A DNA stretch of 64,000 nucleotides from CAXRDE01 sp964229355 (GCA_964229355.1 CAXRDE010000016.1:186001-250000); one strand, 5' to 3'; positions 8,615 to 17,761 are shown, counted from the stretch's first letter. Notes: generated by a model from the letters alone, not told the origin. Made by a program: numbers and translations.

Positions 8615-9917
8615 AGCCTTCAATAAAACCGTCTACAAAGCCTTCCACACTTGCTTCGGTCTCTTCTGCGTTGATGCCAGTCTCCAGCGGGGCTGTGAGA
8701 AGGTTTGTGGCTTCTCCTGAGGCGGTCCACATCATGGTATAGGCTTGCTCTAAATAGCGTGCCCAGGTGGCGTCATCCACAAAGGCTTTAAGTTGTCTGC
8801 CAACGAACTGTTCCATGCGTTTAAGGTCCGGGCGGGCAACGGTCGTGGGCACCCAGTTTAAGGTGACGTCCAGGGGCTCAAAAAGCTTCGCCAGGCTTTG
8901 CTTACTGTGCATTTTTACACAAGACCAAAAGCTAGACTCTGCAATGCTGTTTTGCCACTGATTACCCAATAACAAGGGCAAATTAGGGAATGATGCCATA
9001 TTATAATGTACACAGATCCATTGCGTCGTGGGGCGGGCATATTGTCTGAGTTCTTGCACGATCTGCGCCGGGTATCGCACCCTGGGAAATCCCTGAAAAA
9101 TAAGGATAGCGTCAAAGGTTTTGCTGAGCTCTTGCAAATGGGTGCTGTCCAAATGTCCTTGCTTTAAGGTGCTTAAGGTAACATCCCAGGCATAGGGAAC
9201 CCGATTAAAGTCTTTATAGTAGCGCTGTTCCGCAAAGGGATTAATTTCTAATACCGTTTTGACCCGCGGACTAAAGGTGCGCCGCATGTACTCATAAGTA
9301 CCCACATAATAGTTTTTATTCAGGGCTTCATCCACTAAAAAGGCCTGATGAGCCTCGGCGGAAATCCGTGCCAAATGGCGATAACAGGCGTCAATCTCGG
9401 GTTGGGTAAAATAGCCTGCGGTATAGTTAAGGGTAAAGTAACCCATGTGTTCTCTAAGAAAAAAGTGGGCTTCGGCCAGACGTGTGGCATCACGGGTTAA
9501 GGGAGTTGCATTGAGCACCAATCGCAGTTTGATGCCGTATTCCCGGCAATGAAAAAAGCGCTGGCTCCAGGCTTCTTGATCAAGATCCTCTAAGGGAAGC
9601 TCGGTGATGATCTCTAAAAACTTAAGCTGTGAAAAGAGGGCGAGAATTTCAGGGGTTAAGGACTCGTGATGTACAAAACAAGAAAACTCATGGCGCGATA
9701 AGAGCTTTTCCCGTTCAAAGTGAATTTGCAGACGTTTGAGCAGAGGCGGGTGGCAGGGAAAAGGACTTGCCATAAAGCGAATGGCCGTATGGGGGGGGAA
9801 TTTGTCTGCGAGCTCCTGGGCCAATAGCTCAGGATCGCTGGCTGGAATGCGACGGGCGCGCAGCGGGTCATAATAGCTAAGGTCAAAAGATTGAGCGGAT
9901 TGTTCAGAGGAAGACAT
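8607..9917 (-). CDS. Unknown protein with a methyltransferase-like C-terminal half
   Basis: I recognise no family with certainty. Residues about 215-320 have the alternating pattern of a class I methyltransferase-type Rossmann fold: VKTVLEINPFAEQRY (motif I-like but without the usual Gly run), FDAILIFQGF after a helix, then WICVHYNMASFPNLP. The N-terminal 200 residues alternate strands and helices (FLEIITELPLE, IKLRLVLNATPLT, GYFTLNYTAGYF), rather like half of a TIM barrel. There is no Cys cluster for an Fe-S centre. The C-terminal tail is acidic. It stands alone between convergent and divergent neighbours. Confidence 0.5.
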   Translation of the reverse strand: MSSSEQSAQSFDLSYYDPLRARRIPASDPELLAQELADKFPPHTAIRFMASPFPCHPPLLKRLQIHFEREKLLSRHEFSCFVHHESLTPEILALFSQLKFLEIITELPLEDLDQEAWSQRFFHCREYGIKLRLVLNATPLTRDATRLAEAHFFLREHMGYFTLNYTAGYFTQPEIDACYRHLARISAEAHQAFLVDEALNKNYYVGTYEYMRRTFSPRVKTVLEINPFAEQRYYKDFNRVPYAWDVTLSTLKQGHLDSTHLQELSKTFDAILIFQGFPRVRYPAQIVQELRQYARPTTQWICVHYNMASFPNLPLLLGNQWQNSIAESSFWSCVKMHSKQSLAKLFEPLDVTLNWVPTTVARPDLKRMEQFVGRQLKAFVDDATWARYLEQAYTMMWTASGEATNLLTAPLETGINAEETEASVEGFVDGFIEGFI

Positions 9918-9965
9918 GGGAGCAATTATAGCATTATCACGCGTGGCATGCTACCCGGCCATCCC

Positions 9966-10874
9966 TTAGACCATGCCCGTACTGTCTACCTTTTGGGTTA
10001 AGCCATAATCCTCGATAATCGATTTGATTTTTTGTGAGTAACGGGGATCTGTGGCATAAATGCCCTGAATATTATCAATGAAGGCGTACGTATTGCGATC
10101 ACGGGCATATTGATTGACAGCTTTGTCGTAATAGCCGTTATGGAACAGTTTGCCGTGGCGCTCCATGGCTTCGGCAAAATTGTGATACTTGGCAAAGCCG
10201 TCTTTGACATTGACCCACTTACCGTCATAGAACTCTTTGGTATTAACGCTGGTTTTTCCGGCGGGCCCTGTGCCCTTGATGCCAAAAATGTTATAGCCGC
10301 CAATGGGGGACGCAGCCCAGCCTGACTCGAGGGCGGCCTGGGCCAGCGTAAGTTCTGCCGGGACACCGTATTTTTTCTCTGATTCAATGGCTGCGGGCAG
10401 GAGGGCTTCAAAGAAAGCGTCTTTGTCAGTTTTACCCAGCTCTTTTAATTCGGCGGGCTGCATGGTTTCCAGCGCTGCAATGGCTTGCTGATGGCGCAAA
10501 TCACGGGTATCCATGGCAGGAGCTGCCGGACGAGCACCTCGAAACAGATCGCCAGGGGCCGTAATGCCCACGTTGATCCGGTTGCCCGCCAGGGGAACAG
10601 CGGGAGTGGGAACAGGGGCTAATTGGACGGTGGGTAGATCTGGACGGTAGCTCTGAGGGGCGCTTAAGTTGAGCTGATCTGGAGCCACAAGGTTCGAAAT
10701 GCGAGAAAAGCGTTGAATTAAAGCAGGGTCCGGTAAAGCGGTGGCCGGTGCAGTTGCCATTGGTTGGGGAAGCTGCTGCATCGGGGCTGCAGGATTATAG
10801 CCCCGAGCTTGTCGACCTTGCATCAGTTGCTGTGGCGAAACCAATTGATAAAGAGAAAAAGAAGTTTGCGTCAT
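9966..10874 (-). CDS. Glucosaminidase-domain protein (FlgJ C-terminal/LytG-like)
   Basis: The last 155 residues form an N-acetylglucosaminidase domain that cuts peptidoglycan: catalytic Glu in LAQAALESGWAAS, IGGYNIFGIKGTG, KYHNFAEAMERHG and YATDPRYSQKI. The first 145 residues are Pro/Ala/Gln-rich and low in complexity, with no FlgJ rod-capping domain and no evident signal peptide. Flagellar genes occur elsewhere in the window (fliI, flgBC-fliE), so a role in rod passage through peptidoglycan is possible, but cell-wall turnover is equally likely. A -10 hexamer TATAAT ends only 6 bases before the ATG, so the mRNA may be leaderless. Confidence 0.82.
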   Translation of the reverse strand: MTQTSFSLYQLVSPQQLMQGRQARGYNPAAPMQQLPQPMATAPATALPDPALIQRFSRISNLVAPDQLNLSAPQSYRPDLPTVQLAPVPTPAVPLAGNRINVGITAPGDLFRGARPAAPAMDTRDLRHQQAIAALETMQPAELKELGKTDKDAFFEALLPAAIESEKKYGVPAELTLAQAALESGWAASPIGGYNIFGIKGTGPAGKTSVNTKEFYDGKWVNVKDGFAKYHNFAEAMERHGKLFHNGYYDKAVNQYARDRNTYAFIDNIQGIYATDPRYSQKIKSIIEDYGLTQKVDSTGMV

Positions 10875-10879
10875 ACTTT

Positions 10880-10885
10880 ATTATA
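10880..10885 (-). promoter_or_regulatory. -10 element of the glucosaminidase gene
   Basis: A consensus TATAAT on the minus strand ends 6 bases before the ATG at 10874. The expected transcription start coincides with the start codon. No good -35 is seen. Confidence 0.35.
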
Positions 10886-10947
10886 TAGGCCAAATTATCA
10901 AAAAAGTGACGTGTACATCAGTTTAATTTTAGGTTAAGTTAAAACTC

Positions 10948-10956
10948 TGCTAAAAT
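10948..10956 (+). promoter_or_regulatory. Extended -10 promoter for mdh
   Basis: TGCTAAAAT fits TGnTATAAT at eight of nine positions. It gives a leader of about 35 bases ahead of the TTG start at 10998. The 8-mer GTTAAGTT lies just upstream (10933-10940). Confidence 0.45.
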
Positions 10957-10997
10957 AGAGCAGTTTGAATTTCCTCTTGATTGAAAGGAACCTGAAA

Positions 10998-11984
10998 TTG
11001 AGTAATAAATCTGTACGCGTAGCGGTTACGGGTGCCGCAGGGCAAATCGGCTACGCTTTATTGTTTCGTTTGGCCAGTGGTGAAGTCTTTGGTGCCGATG
11101 TGAAAGTGCATTTGCAACTGTTAGAGCTGACCCATGCCTTGAATGCCCTTGAAGGGGTGCGCATGGAATTAGAAGATTGTGCATTCCCCAATCTGGCTTC
11201 GATTACCTGTACTGACAAGGCCGAAGTGGCTTTTAAAGATGCAGACTGGGCCCTTTTGGTGGGTTCTGTGCCGCGCAAAGACGGTATGGAACGCAAAGAC
11301 CTGTTAAATATTAACGGGGGTATTTTTATTGGCCAGGGCAAAGCCATTGATGAAAACGCCAGCGAAAACTGTAAGGTGCTTGTGGTGGGTAACCCCTGCA
11401 ACACCAATGCCTGGATTGCAAAGTCTGTTAGCAAGCGCATTCCTGCCAAAAACTTTTTTGCCATGACCATGCTGGATCAAAACCGGGCGGCCTCTCAACT
11501 GGCTGAAAAAGCGGGTGCCCATGTGAGCGAAGTGAAAAACATCGCGATCTGGGGAAATCACTCTGCGACCCAGTATCCCAATTTCTTTGATGGCAGTATT
11601 CAAGGTGAAAAAGTCACCGCTAAAATTCAAGATGCAGCCTGGTTAGAAGGCGACTTTATTAAGACCGTACAACAACGCGGTGCGGCAATTATTAAAGCCC
11701 GTGGCGCTTCTTCAGCGGCTTCAGCGGCAAATGCTGCCATTGATACCGTTAAAAACCTGATCAACCCAACCCCTGCGGGAGAATACTTTTCTGTAGCGGT
11801 GAGCTCTGATGGTTCTTATGGTATTCCTGAAGGTCTAATGTTCTCTTTCCCCATTCGTTCTGATGGCGAAAACTGGGAAATTGTTCAGGGCATTGAACTG
11901 AACGATTTTTCACAGGCGAAAGTGGATGCCACCAAACAAGAGCTTCTCGAAGAGCAAGCTGCTGTGCAAGATCTCGTAAAATAA
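10998..11984 (+). CDS. mdh: Malate dehydrogenase
   Basis: Interconverts malate and oxaloacetate with NAD(P). The N-terminal dinucleotide site VAVTGAAGQIGYALL is followed by LELTHALNALEGVRMELED, LLVGSVPRKDGMERKDLL (substrate Arg), VVGNPCNTNAWIA and the catalytic His in IWGNHSATQYPN. This is the 325-330-residue LDH/MDH subgroup that includes cytosolic and many bacterial enzymes; from the chosen start it is 328 residues. I chose TTG 10998 because AAAGGAA sits 7 bases upstream; the frame stays open to 10965, which would add 11 residues without a ribosome site. It is a single-gene unit with its own promoter and terminator. Confidence 0.95.
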   Translation: MSNKSVRVAVTGAAGQIGYALLFRLASGEVFGADVKVHLQLLELTHALNALEGVRMELEDCAFPNLASITCTDKAEVAFKDADWALLVGSVPRKDGMERKDLLNINGGIFIGQGKAIDENASENCKVLVVGNPCNTNAWIAKSVSKRIPAKNFFAMTMLDQNRAASQLAEKAGAHVSEVKNIAIWGNHSATQYPNFFDGSIQGEKVTAKIQDAAWLEGDFIKTVQQRGAAIIKARGASSAASAANAAIDTVKNLINPTPAGEYFSVAVSSDGSYGIPEGLMFSFPIRSDGENWEIVQGIELNDFSQAKVDATKQELLEEQAAVQDLVK

Positions 11985-11994
11985 GCTGTTTTTT

Positions 11995-12028
11995 AAGCGC
12001 CCTCTTTCAAAAGAGGGCGCTTGTTTTG
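11995..12028 (+). terminator. Rho-independent terminator of mdh
   Basis: A 12-base-pair stem (AAGCGCCCTCTT paired with AAGAGGGCGCTT) is closed by a 4-base loop and followed by GTTTTG. It starts 11 bases after the mdh stop codon. Confidence 0.85.
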
Positions 12029-12145
12029 AAAGAGCGTTGACTTAATGTAAACATTTTGACTGAAACAGGGAACTTCATCTGCTCTTTTGCGTCTAGGTTT
12101 ATAACATCACGCTTATTTCGTAAAGAAAGGTTTAAGGTTCGGGTT

Positions 12146-12214
12146 ATGATGATCGAGTTAATTCTTTTAATCGCCCTTGTCCTCGTGTTTTATGGCCCGG
12201 CTTTTAACCCCTAG
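12146..12214 (+). CDS. Possible 22-residue TatA-like transmembrane micro-protein
   Basis: A short ORF, MMIELILLIALVLVFYGP plus four residues, reads as a single TM helix. It aligns without gaps to the TM part of the window's own TatA (ELLLILALALIIFGP against ELILLIALVLVFYGP) and stops just after the Gly-Pro hinge, without the amphipathic helix. TAAGG lies 8 bases upstream as a possible ribosome site. Its stop codon shares the CTAG palindrome with the stop of the convergent fliI. It could be a tatA remnant, a true micro-protein or a chance hydrophobic ORF. The rest of the gap (12029-12145) shows no other gene. Confidence 0.3.
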   Translation: MMIELILLIALVLVFYGPAFNP

Positions 12215-13521
12215 CGCTTAGCATATCTCAGTTTTAATTGATGCAAGCTGGCCACCGCTTCTTCGTAGCTGGAAGAGGTCGTAAGCGGTTGCGTTAAAAA
12301 CTGTCGAATGGCATCCATTGCCTGAATGGCCTGGTCAATGTCCGGCGAGCTGCCACGGCTGTAAGCGCCAATTTGGATCAAGTCCTCAGCCTCCTGATAA
12401 ATCGATAGCATTTGTCTGACCCAGGCGGTATCTTCGCTTTGCACTTCGGTCTGTAGATCGCTGGTCAGTCGGCTAATGCTTTGTAAAATATCAATGGCCG
12501 GGTAATGGTGCCGTTCAGCCAGTTTTCGTGACAAAATAATATGCCCGTCCAAAATTCCCCTGACGGTATCTGCGACGGGTTCATTGGTGTCATCGCCTTC
12601 CACCAGCACCGTATATAAACCGGTGATGGACCCTTTGGCCGCAGTGCCTGAACGCTCTAATAGGCGAGGTAACAAGGCATACATGGAGGGTGGATAACCG
12701 CGGGTAGCCGGTGGTTCTCCGATGGCCAGGCCGATTTCTCTTTGGGCCATGGCAAAACGCGTCAAGGAGTCCAGCATTAAAATAACGTCTTCGCCCTGAT
12801 CGCGAAAGTACTCTGCGATGGCCGTGGCGGCATAAGCCCCTTTTAAGCGTAACAGTGCCGGTTGGTCTGAGGTGACACTCACAATTACCGAACGGGCCAG
12901 GCCTTCTTCTCCCAGATCTCGCTCAATAAACTCTCTGACTTCTCGTCCCCGTTCTCCAATTAAACCAATCACATTGACACTGGCCCGCGTATTGCGCGCG
13001 GTCATGCCCAACAACGAGCTTTTTCCCACACCTGAGCCCGCAAAAATACCCATGCGCTGGCCTTTGCCGCAGGTAAGTAAGCTGTCCAGAGCGCGCACGC
13101 CTAAACTGAGAGGCTCCTGAATACGGGTTCGCGACAGGGGGGACGGCGGATCTTGATCCAGGGGATAGTGGTGGGCGGTAAGGGGTGCGGGCAGATGATC
13201 TAAAGGGTTTCCATAGGGGTCAATAACCCGTCCTAATAATTCAGGCCCCACGGGAATCATCTGGGGTTTACCGCTGGCAATAACAGGGGTTCCGGCTCTG
13301 ACACCCATAATGTCGTCAATGGGCATGAGCAAAATTAAATGATTCCGAAATCCCACGACTTCGGCTCGGGCTTTACGTCCCTCGCACTGCAAATAGCACA
13401 TTTCGCCCAGCTGAACAGCGGGTCCGCGGGCTTCAATAACCCGCCCAATCAGTTGGGTGACTTCCCCCTCGTGTACCAGGGGGTCAATATGAGGGAGCAG
13501 TTTAAAATAGGCCTCAAGCAT
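12211..13521 (-). CDS. fliI: Flagellar export ATPase FliI
   Basis: Hexameric ATPase at the cytoplasmic face of the flagellar type III export apparatus. Visible are an N-terminal beta-barrel (about 20-90), VGPELLGRVIDPYGNPLD, Walker A AGSGVGKSS at 161-169, the catalytic Glu in GLIGERGREV, Walker B VILMLDSLTRFAMAQRE, and the EPPATRGYPPS loop typical of FliI/SctN. The 436 residues are the usual length. It is not next to other flagellar genes: upstream is a GrpB-like gene whose stop overlaps its start by 8 bases, and fliH and fliJ are not seen here. A virulence-type SctN is less likely, since flgBC and fliE are present and no secretion genes are. Confidence 0.92.
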   Translation of the reverse strand: MLEAYFKLLPHIDPLVHEGEVTQLIGRVIEARGPAVQLGEMCYLQCEGRKARAEVVGFRNHLILLMPIDDIMGVRAGTPVIASGKPQMIPVGPELLGRVIDPYGNPLDHLPAPLTAHHYPLDQDPPSPLSRTRIQEPLSLGVRALDSLLTCGKGQRMGIFAGSGVGKSSLLGMTARNTRASVNVIGLIGERGREVREFIERDLGEEGLARSVIVSVTSDQPALLRLKGAYAATAIAEYFRDQGEDVILMLDSLTRFAMAQREIGLAIGEPPATRGYPPSMYALLPRLLERSGTAAKGSITGLYTVLVEGDDTNEPVADTVRGILDGHIILSRKLAERHHYPAIDILQSISRLTSDLQTEVQSEDTAWVRQMLSIYQEAEDLIQIGAYSRGSSPDIDQAIQAMDAIRQFLTQPLTTSSSYEEAVASLHQLKLRYAKR

Positions 13522-14110
13522 GGTGCGCTTGCCATGCGGTCTGTGTGGCCCATCGTTCTGCTTGCAGATAGAGCAGATCCATTAAGGGGTCTTTGAAGTA
13601 GAGATAGCCCTCAATACTTTCAGGAAAAAATGCTGCAAAACGCTGCTTGAGTAAACCATAGATATGGGCTTCGGCCGGGCTTTCTTTTAAGAAAGCACAG
13701 AAGAGCAAGGCATAGCGATGGTTGCGTTTGCCCATTTGGCGAATATGTATATTGGCTGCCCGTTGCGGAGGTAGCGTGGCCATAAAATACTTTTTAAGCT
13801 CGGGGCTGTCCTCGGCCAGTCCTGTCAGCTCATCTCGAAAATTGCGACGCACACGGTAAGCTGAGCTGGCTTCAAGCCGTTCCAAAAGCGCTTGCAAGGC
13901 CGAATCTTCAAGATCTTCCACGCTCACTTGAATATCAATAATATCTTTGGCAGCCAGACCGGGTACAGCAGTAGAACCGATATGATCAATGTGTTTTGCC
14001 AGTGAGCCAAAGACCGTTTGCAGTTGGACTTTAAGGCTGAGAAAGTCCAGCGGCCATTGGCTTTGGTAAGGCACAATCTGAACCGGGCGAGAAACGGGAA
14101 ATGTATGCAT
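13514..14110 (-). CDS. GrpB/UPF0157 family protein (nucleotidyltransferase fold)
   Basis: GrpB-family domain with the nucleotidyltransferase-like core: VQIVPYQSQWPLDF at the start, HIDHIGSTAVPGLAAKDIIDI (family signature with the GST and DIID acidic pair), NIHIRQMGKRNH and LLYLQAERWA near the end. Function is not well known; a nucleotidyl- or CoA-linked role has been suggested for the family. I chose the ATG at 14110, giving 198 residues and the expected start just before the first conserved block; the frame stays open to 14227 but would then overlap the divergent ABC gene. The 3' end overlaps fliI by 8 bases, suggesting co-transcription. Confidence 0.82.
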   Translation of the reverse strand: MHTFPVSRPVQIVPYQSQWPLDFLSLKVQLQTVFGSLAKHIDHIGSTAVPGLAAKDIIDIQVSVEDLEDSALQALLERLEASSAYRVRRNFRDELTGLAEDSPELKKYFMATLPPQRAANIHIRQMGKRNHRYALLFCAFLKESPAEAHIYGLLKQRFAAFFPESIEGYLYFKDPLMDLLYLQAERWATQTAWQAHHA

Positions 14111-14199
14111 GGTTTCAGTGTAGAGAACAGATAAAACCTTGTCAATCGTGTCGTATGCTGAGACAGTACTGTGTAGTCTACGTAGAAAAAGGTCTTTAT

Positions 14200-15933
14200 A
14201 TGCCTTCGGTTTCTCCTCAAAAAGCATCGGTGTTTGCCTTGCTCAAGCCCTATCGCGTCATGATTCTGGGGTTGGTGGTTTTAAGTCTTTTGAGCAATGG
14301 TTTAAGCCTGGTGTTGCCCCAGTACATTCAACAGGGTATTGATGATTTTACCCGCAACCAGTTGGATTTGGCCGCCCTGGCCTGGCCCTTTCTGGGCTTA
14401 TCTCTGGGTATTTTTGCCTTAAGTACTTTGCAAAGTGTGTTGCAAGTTTGGGCTTCTGAAAAAGTAGCCCGTGATCTGCGAGATCGTCTGGCCTCGGTGA
14501 TCTCTCGACAGAACTATCCCACTTTGCAACACTTGACTTCTGCCAAATTGTTAACCTATCTGACCTCTGACGTGGATGCCATTAAGGTTTTTGTGTCTCA
14601 GGCTGTGGTTTCATTGTCTTCTTCACTTTTATTGGTGTTGGGAGCCGGTGGACTTTTGCTCTGGACCCATTGGCCTTTGGCGCTGGCGGTGTTTACGGTG
14701 TTGCCACTGATTGTTTTGGCTTTTGGCTTTGTGTTTTCGCGGGTGAAAACCCTCTTTAAAGCATCCCAGGGCGTGGTGGATGTGCTCAATCGCATGATCC
14801 ATCAAAGTATTTTGGGGGCGGCGTTAATTCGCGTTTTAAATACGGGGCATTTAGAAATGCAAAAGTTTGAAGCCCCTAATCGTGAAGCTCAGCATTTGGG
14901 ACTGCGTATTCTACGTTTATTTGCCATTTTAATGCCGGTCATTAGCGGCGTGTCGGGTTTGGGGACTTTGATTATTTTAACGGTAGGTGGGTATTTTGTT
15001 ATTCAGGGTCGCATGTCTTTGGGCGAGTTAACGGCTTTTAATGTGTACCTGGGCTTATTGATCTTTCCGATTCTGGTGTTGGGTTTTACCAGTAATTTGA
15101 TTGCCCGTGCTTCTGCTTCCTATCAGCGGATTCACACGCTGTTAGATCAGCCTCCTGTGGTCGAGCTGCCCGCCAGGGGGGTGGCTTTAAACGGCGGGCT
15201 TCGTCTTGAGCATATTCAATTACAACTCGATGAAAAGCCCGTATTAAAAGATATTTCGTTACGTATTGAACCCGGATCTCGGGTGGCCTTTGTGGGACCT
15301 ACAGGTGCCGGTAAAAGTCTCTTATTGCAAATTGCTACGGGTTTGCTCTCTCCCTCGTCAGGGCGTGTATTCTACGATGAAAAGCCCCTGGAAACCCTTT
15401 CTGCGGCAGATCTTTACCCACAAATTGGTCTTGTGTTTCAAGAAAGCGTGATGTTTCAGCTTTCACTGCGAGAAAACATCGCCTTTCATGAGCAAGTGAC
15501 GGAAGCGCAATTGCAAAAGGCCATACAAACGGCAGCCCTTGAGGGGTATATCGCCCAATTGCCCCAGGGACTGAGCACACCGGTATCTGAGCGGGGTCTG
15601 AGTTTGTCGGGGGGCCAAAAACAGCGTATTATGTTGGCCCGGGCTTTAGCCATGGCACCGCGGATTTTATTTCTTGATGATTTTACCGCCCGGGTAGATG
15701 TGGCCACCGAAAAATACATTTTGGAGCAGTTGGCCCTTAACTACCCGCAGATGACCCTGGTTTCAGTGACACAAAAAGTGTCGAGTGTTGAAGACTATGA
15801 CCAAATCTTTTTTTTGGCAGAAGGTGAACTTTTGTATCAGGGAACCCATGAAAGCTTATTGGAGCACGCACCTGAATATGCACAACTGGCCCGTTCCCAA
15901 CGCAGCACCGAAAGCTATGGAGACTTCGCATGA
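14200..15933 (+). CDS. ABC exporter half-transporter, degenerate-site subunit
   Basis: Six TM segments followed by an ATP-binding domain. Walker A is GPTGAGKS and the signature LSLSGGQKQR is intact. The Walker B glutamate is replaced by Asp (ILFLDDFTARVD) and the switch His by Gln (SVTQKVSS). These changes are typical of the non-hydrolysing half of heterodimeric exporters such as TM287/288, TmrAB or BmrCD, and the partner gene overlaps by ATGA. I chose ATG 14200 with AAAAAGG about 7 bases upstream; the frame is open 33 codons further upstream. Substrate unknown (drug, lipid or peptide). Confidence 0.88.
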   Translation: MPSVSPQKASVFALLKPYRVMILGLVVLSLLSNGLSLVLPQYIQQGIDDFTRNQLDLAALAWPFLGLSLGIFALSTLQSVLQVWASEKVARDLRDRLASVISRQNYPTLQHLTSAKLLTYLTSDVDAIKVFVSQAVVSLSSSLLLVLGAGGLLLWTHWPLALAVFTVLPLIVLAFGFVFSRVKTLFKASQGVVDVLNRMIHQSILGAALIRVLNTGHLEMQKFEAPNREAQHLGLRILRLFAILMPVISGVSGLGTLIILTVGGYFVIQGRMSLGELTAFNVYLGLLIFPILVLGFTSNLIARASASYQRIHTLLDQPPVVELPARGVALNGGLRLEHIQLQLDEKPVLKDISLRIEPGSRVAFVGPTGAGKSLLLQIATGLLSPSSGRVFYDEKPLETLSAADLYPQIGLVFQESVMFQLSLRENIAFHEQVTEAQLQKAIQTAALEGYIAQLPQGLSTPVSERGLSLSGGQKQRIMLARALAMAPRILFLDDFTARVDVATEKYILEQLALNYPQMTLVSVTQKVSSVEDYDQIFFLAEGELLYQGTHESLLEHAPEYAQLARSQRSTESYGDFA

Positions 15934-17684
15934 ATTACCGTCTGCAAACCGATGCTTTACAGCCAACGGCACCTAAGCAACAGACCTTAAAAGAATTAGC
16001 GGGGTTGATTTCCCACCAAAAAAAACCACTCGTCTTGACGCTGGTGGCACTACTTATCAACACGGCCATGGGGCTCTGGGCGCCCATAATGGTGGCGTAC
16101 ATTATTGACCATGCCATTGCTCAGGGTGATTTTTCTGCGCTGATACGCGAGTCAGCCTTTTTATTGGGTGTGTATGGCGTAGCCTTTGTGGCCAATTATC
16201 AACAGGTGATTCGCATGGGCGAAGTGGGGCAAACCGTGCTCTTTGATCTGAGAAATCGGGTTTTTTGTCAATTGCAAGCCCTGCCGCTGGCCTTTTTTCA
16301 GGCCAATAAAGCAGGAGACCTCATCGCCCGCATTAACAATGATACCGGTCATCTCAGTAGCCTTTTTTCTGAGACCCTGGTGCGCCTGATAGGGAGTTTT
16401 GTGCTGATGGGGGGCGCTGCGGTCTTAATGGTGGTGTTGCACTGGCAATTGGGTTTGGTGGCTTTAGCTCCTGCGCTTTTACTCTGGATTACGACAGCGA
16501 TGCTCTCACCCTGGGTACGCCAAAAAAATGCCTTAAGCTTGCAGCAGACGGGCGCGTTAAGCTCACATATTCAAGAAAGCCTGGATAATTTTAAAGTCAT
16601 TGTGGCCTTTGAAAGACGGGATTATTTTCGTCAACGCTTTTTTCAGGCCAATCAGGCCAATTACCAGGCTGCCCAGCGGGCTGGGATTGCCAATCAGGTG
16701 TTTAGCCCGCTGTACGGGTTAATGGCCCAGTGGGCGCAGTTAGGCGTGCTGATTTATGGGGTGTTTTTGTTAAGTCAACAGCAACTCAGCGTGGGCTTAC
16801 TGGTGGCTTATTTTACCTATGTGAGTCGTTTTTATGATCCTTTACGCCAGGTGGCGATACTCTGGTCTTCTTTTCAATTGTCTTTGGCCAGTTGGGAGCG
16901 TATTCGTGAGCTATTGGCTTTAGAGAACCCCATGCAGCAAAAACCATCCAGACCGGAGCACCCTGGGGCTCAAAACCAGGATGCTGTGCTTGAGTTTGAG
17001 GCAGTGGATTTTACCTATGATGAAGGGCAATCGCCAGTACTATCATCGGTGAATTTTGCCCTGGAGGCGGGTAAAACGTACGCCTTTGTAGGACCTACCG
17101 GTGGCGGGAAGTCCACCACAGCAGGGCTTATGAGTCGTTTATATGATCCCACCACGGGGATTGTGCGCTTACACGGAAAGGATCTGCGCACCCTTTCTAA
17201 CCAGGAGCGGGCAGATAAAATCTCCTTTATTTTGCAAGAGCCTTTTTTGTTTGAAGGTTCGGTGGCCGAAAACCTTCGCTATGGACAATCGGAAGACTTT
17301 GTCTTGGCAGATAAAGTGAAGCAATTGCAATTGCATGAGGTGATGGCTGCTTTAGAAACCTTACCTGAGGGCCTTGATACCCAAAGCGAACACCTGAGTT
17401 TAGGGCAAAAACAGTTGGTCTCGTTTATTCGTGCGGTGCTGAAAGACCCCGATCTGCTCATTTTAGATGAAGCCACCGCCAATATTGATACCACCACAGA
17501 AAGCCTTTTGGAAAAGGTTTTAAATCATTTACCAGCGCATACGACCCGTGTGGTGATTGCTCACCGCTTAAACACCATTGAAAATGCTGATATCATTTTC
17601 TTTGTCAATGAGGGGCATATTCAACAGGCGGGCGATTTCTCTGAAGCGGTGAACCTTCTGTTGTCTCAGACGCGGCAAACTTAA
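15930..17684 (+). CDS. ABC exporter half-transporter, catalytic-site subunit
   Basis: Partner of the preceding gene. It has six TM segments, then an ATPase domain with Walker A GPTGGGKS, Walker B LLILDEATANID with the catalytic Glu and switch His in VIAHRLNTIENAD. Its signature is altered (LSLGQKQ instead of LSGGQ). Combined with the partner, one composite ATP site is canonical (this Walker A/B plus the partner's LSGGQ) and one is degenerate, exactly the pattern of asymmetric exporters. It begins on the stop codon of its partner, so the pair is made in equal amounts. The end is followed by a 77-base gap with a possible promoter before a lipoprotein gene. Confidence 0.88.
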   Translation: MNYRLQTDALQPTAPKQQTLKELAGLISHQKKPLVLTLVALLINTAMGLWAPIMVAYIIDHAIAQGDFSALIRESAFLLGVYGVAFVANYQQVIRMGEVGQTVLFDLRNRVFCQLQALPLAFFQANKAGDLIARINNDTGHLSSLFSETLVRLIGSFVLMGGAAVLMVVLHWQLGLVALAPALLLWITTAMLSPWVRQKNALSLQQTGALSSHIQESLDNFKVIVAFERRDYFRQRFFQANQANYQAAQRAGIANQVFSPLYGLMAQWAQLGVLIYGVFLLSQQQLSVGLLVAYFTYVSRFYDPLRQVAILWSSFQLSLASWERIRELLALENPMQQKPSRPEHPGAQNQDAVLEFEAVDFTYDEGQSPVLSSVNFALEAGKTYAFVGPTGGGKSTTAGLMSRLYDPTTGIVRLHGKDLRTLSNQERADKISFILQEPFLFEGSVAENLRYGQSEDFVLADKVKQLQLHEVMAALETLPEGLDTQSEHLSLGQKQLVSFIRAVLKDPDLLILDEATANIDTTTESLLEKVLNHLPAHTTRVVIAHRLNTIENADIIFFVNEGHIQQAGDFSEAVNLLLSQTRQT

Positions 17685-17720
17685 CAAATGGTGTTAAAGC
17701 GGTTATACTAAAGCTCAGCT

Positions 17721-17738
17721 AAGCATTATAAGCATTAT
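17721..17738. repeat. Tandem 9-base direct repeat upstream of a lipoprotein gene
   Basis: AAGCATTAT occurs twice head to tail, 24 bases before the GTG at 17762. A -10-like TATACT lies just upstream (17704-17709), so the repeat would be in the leader and could be an operator. Confidence 0.4.
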
Positions 17739-17761
17739 AAAGTATTGTGGTGGTGTGATTT

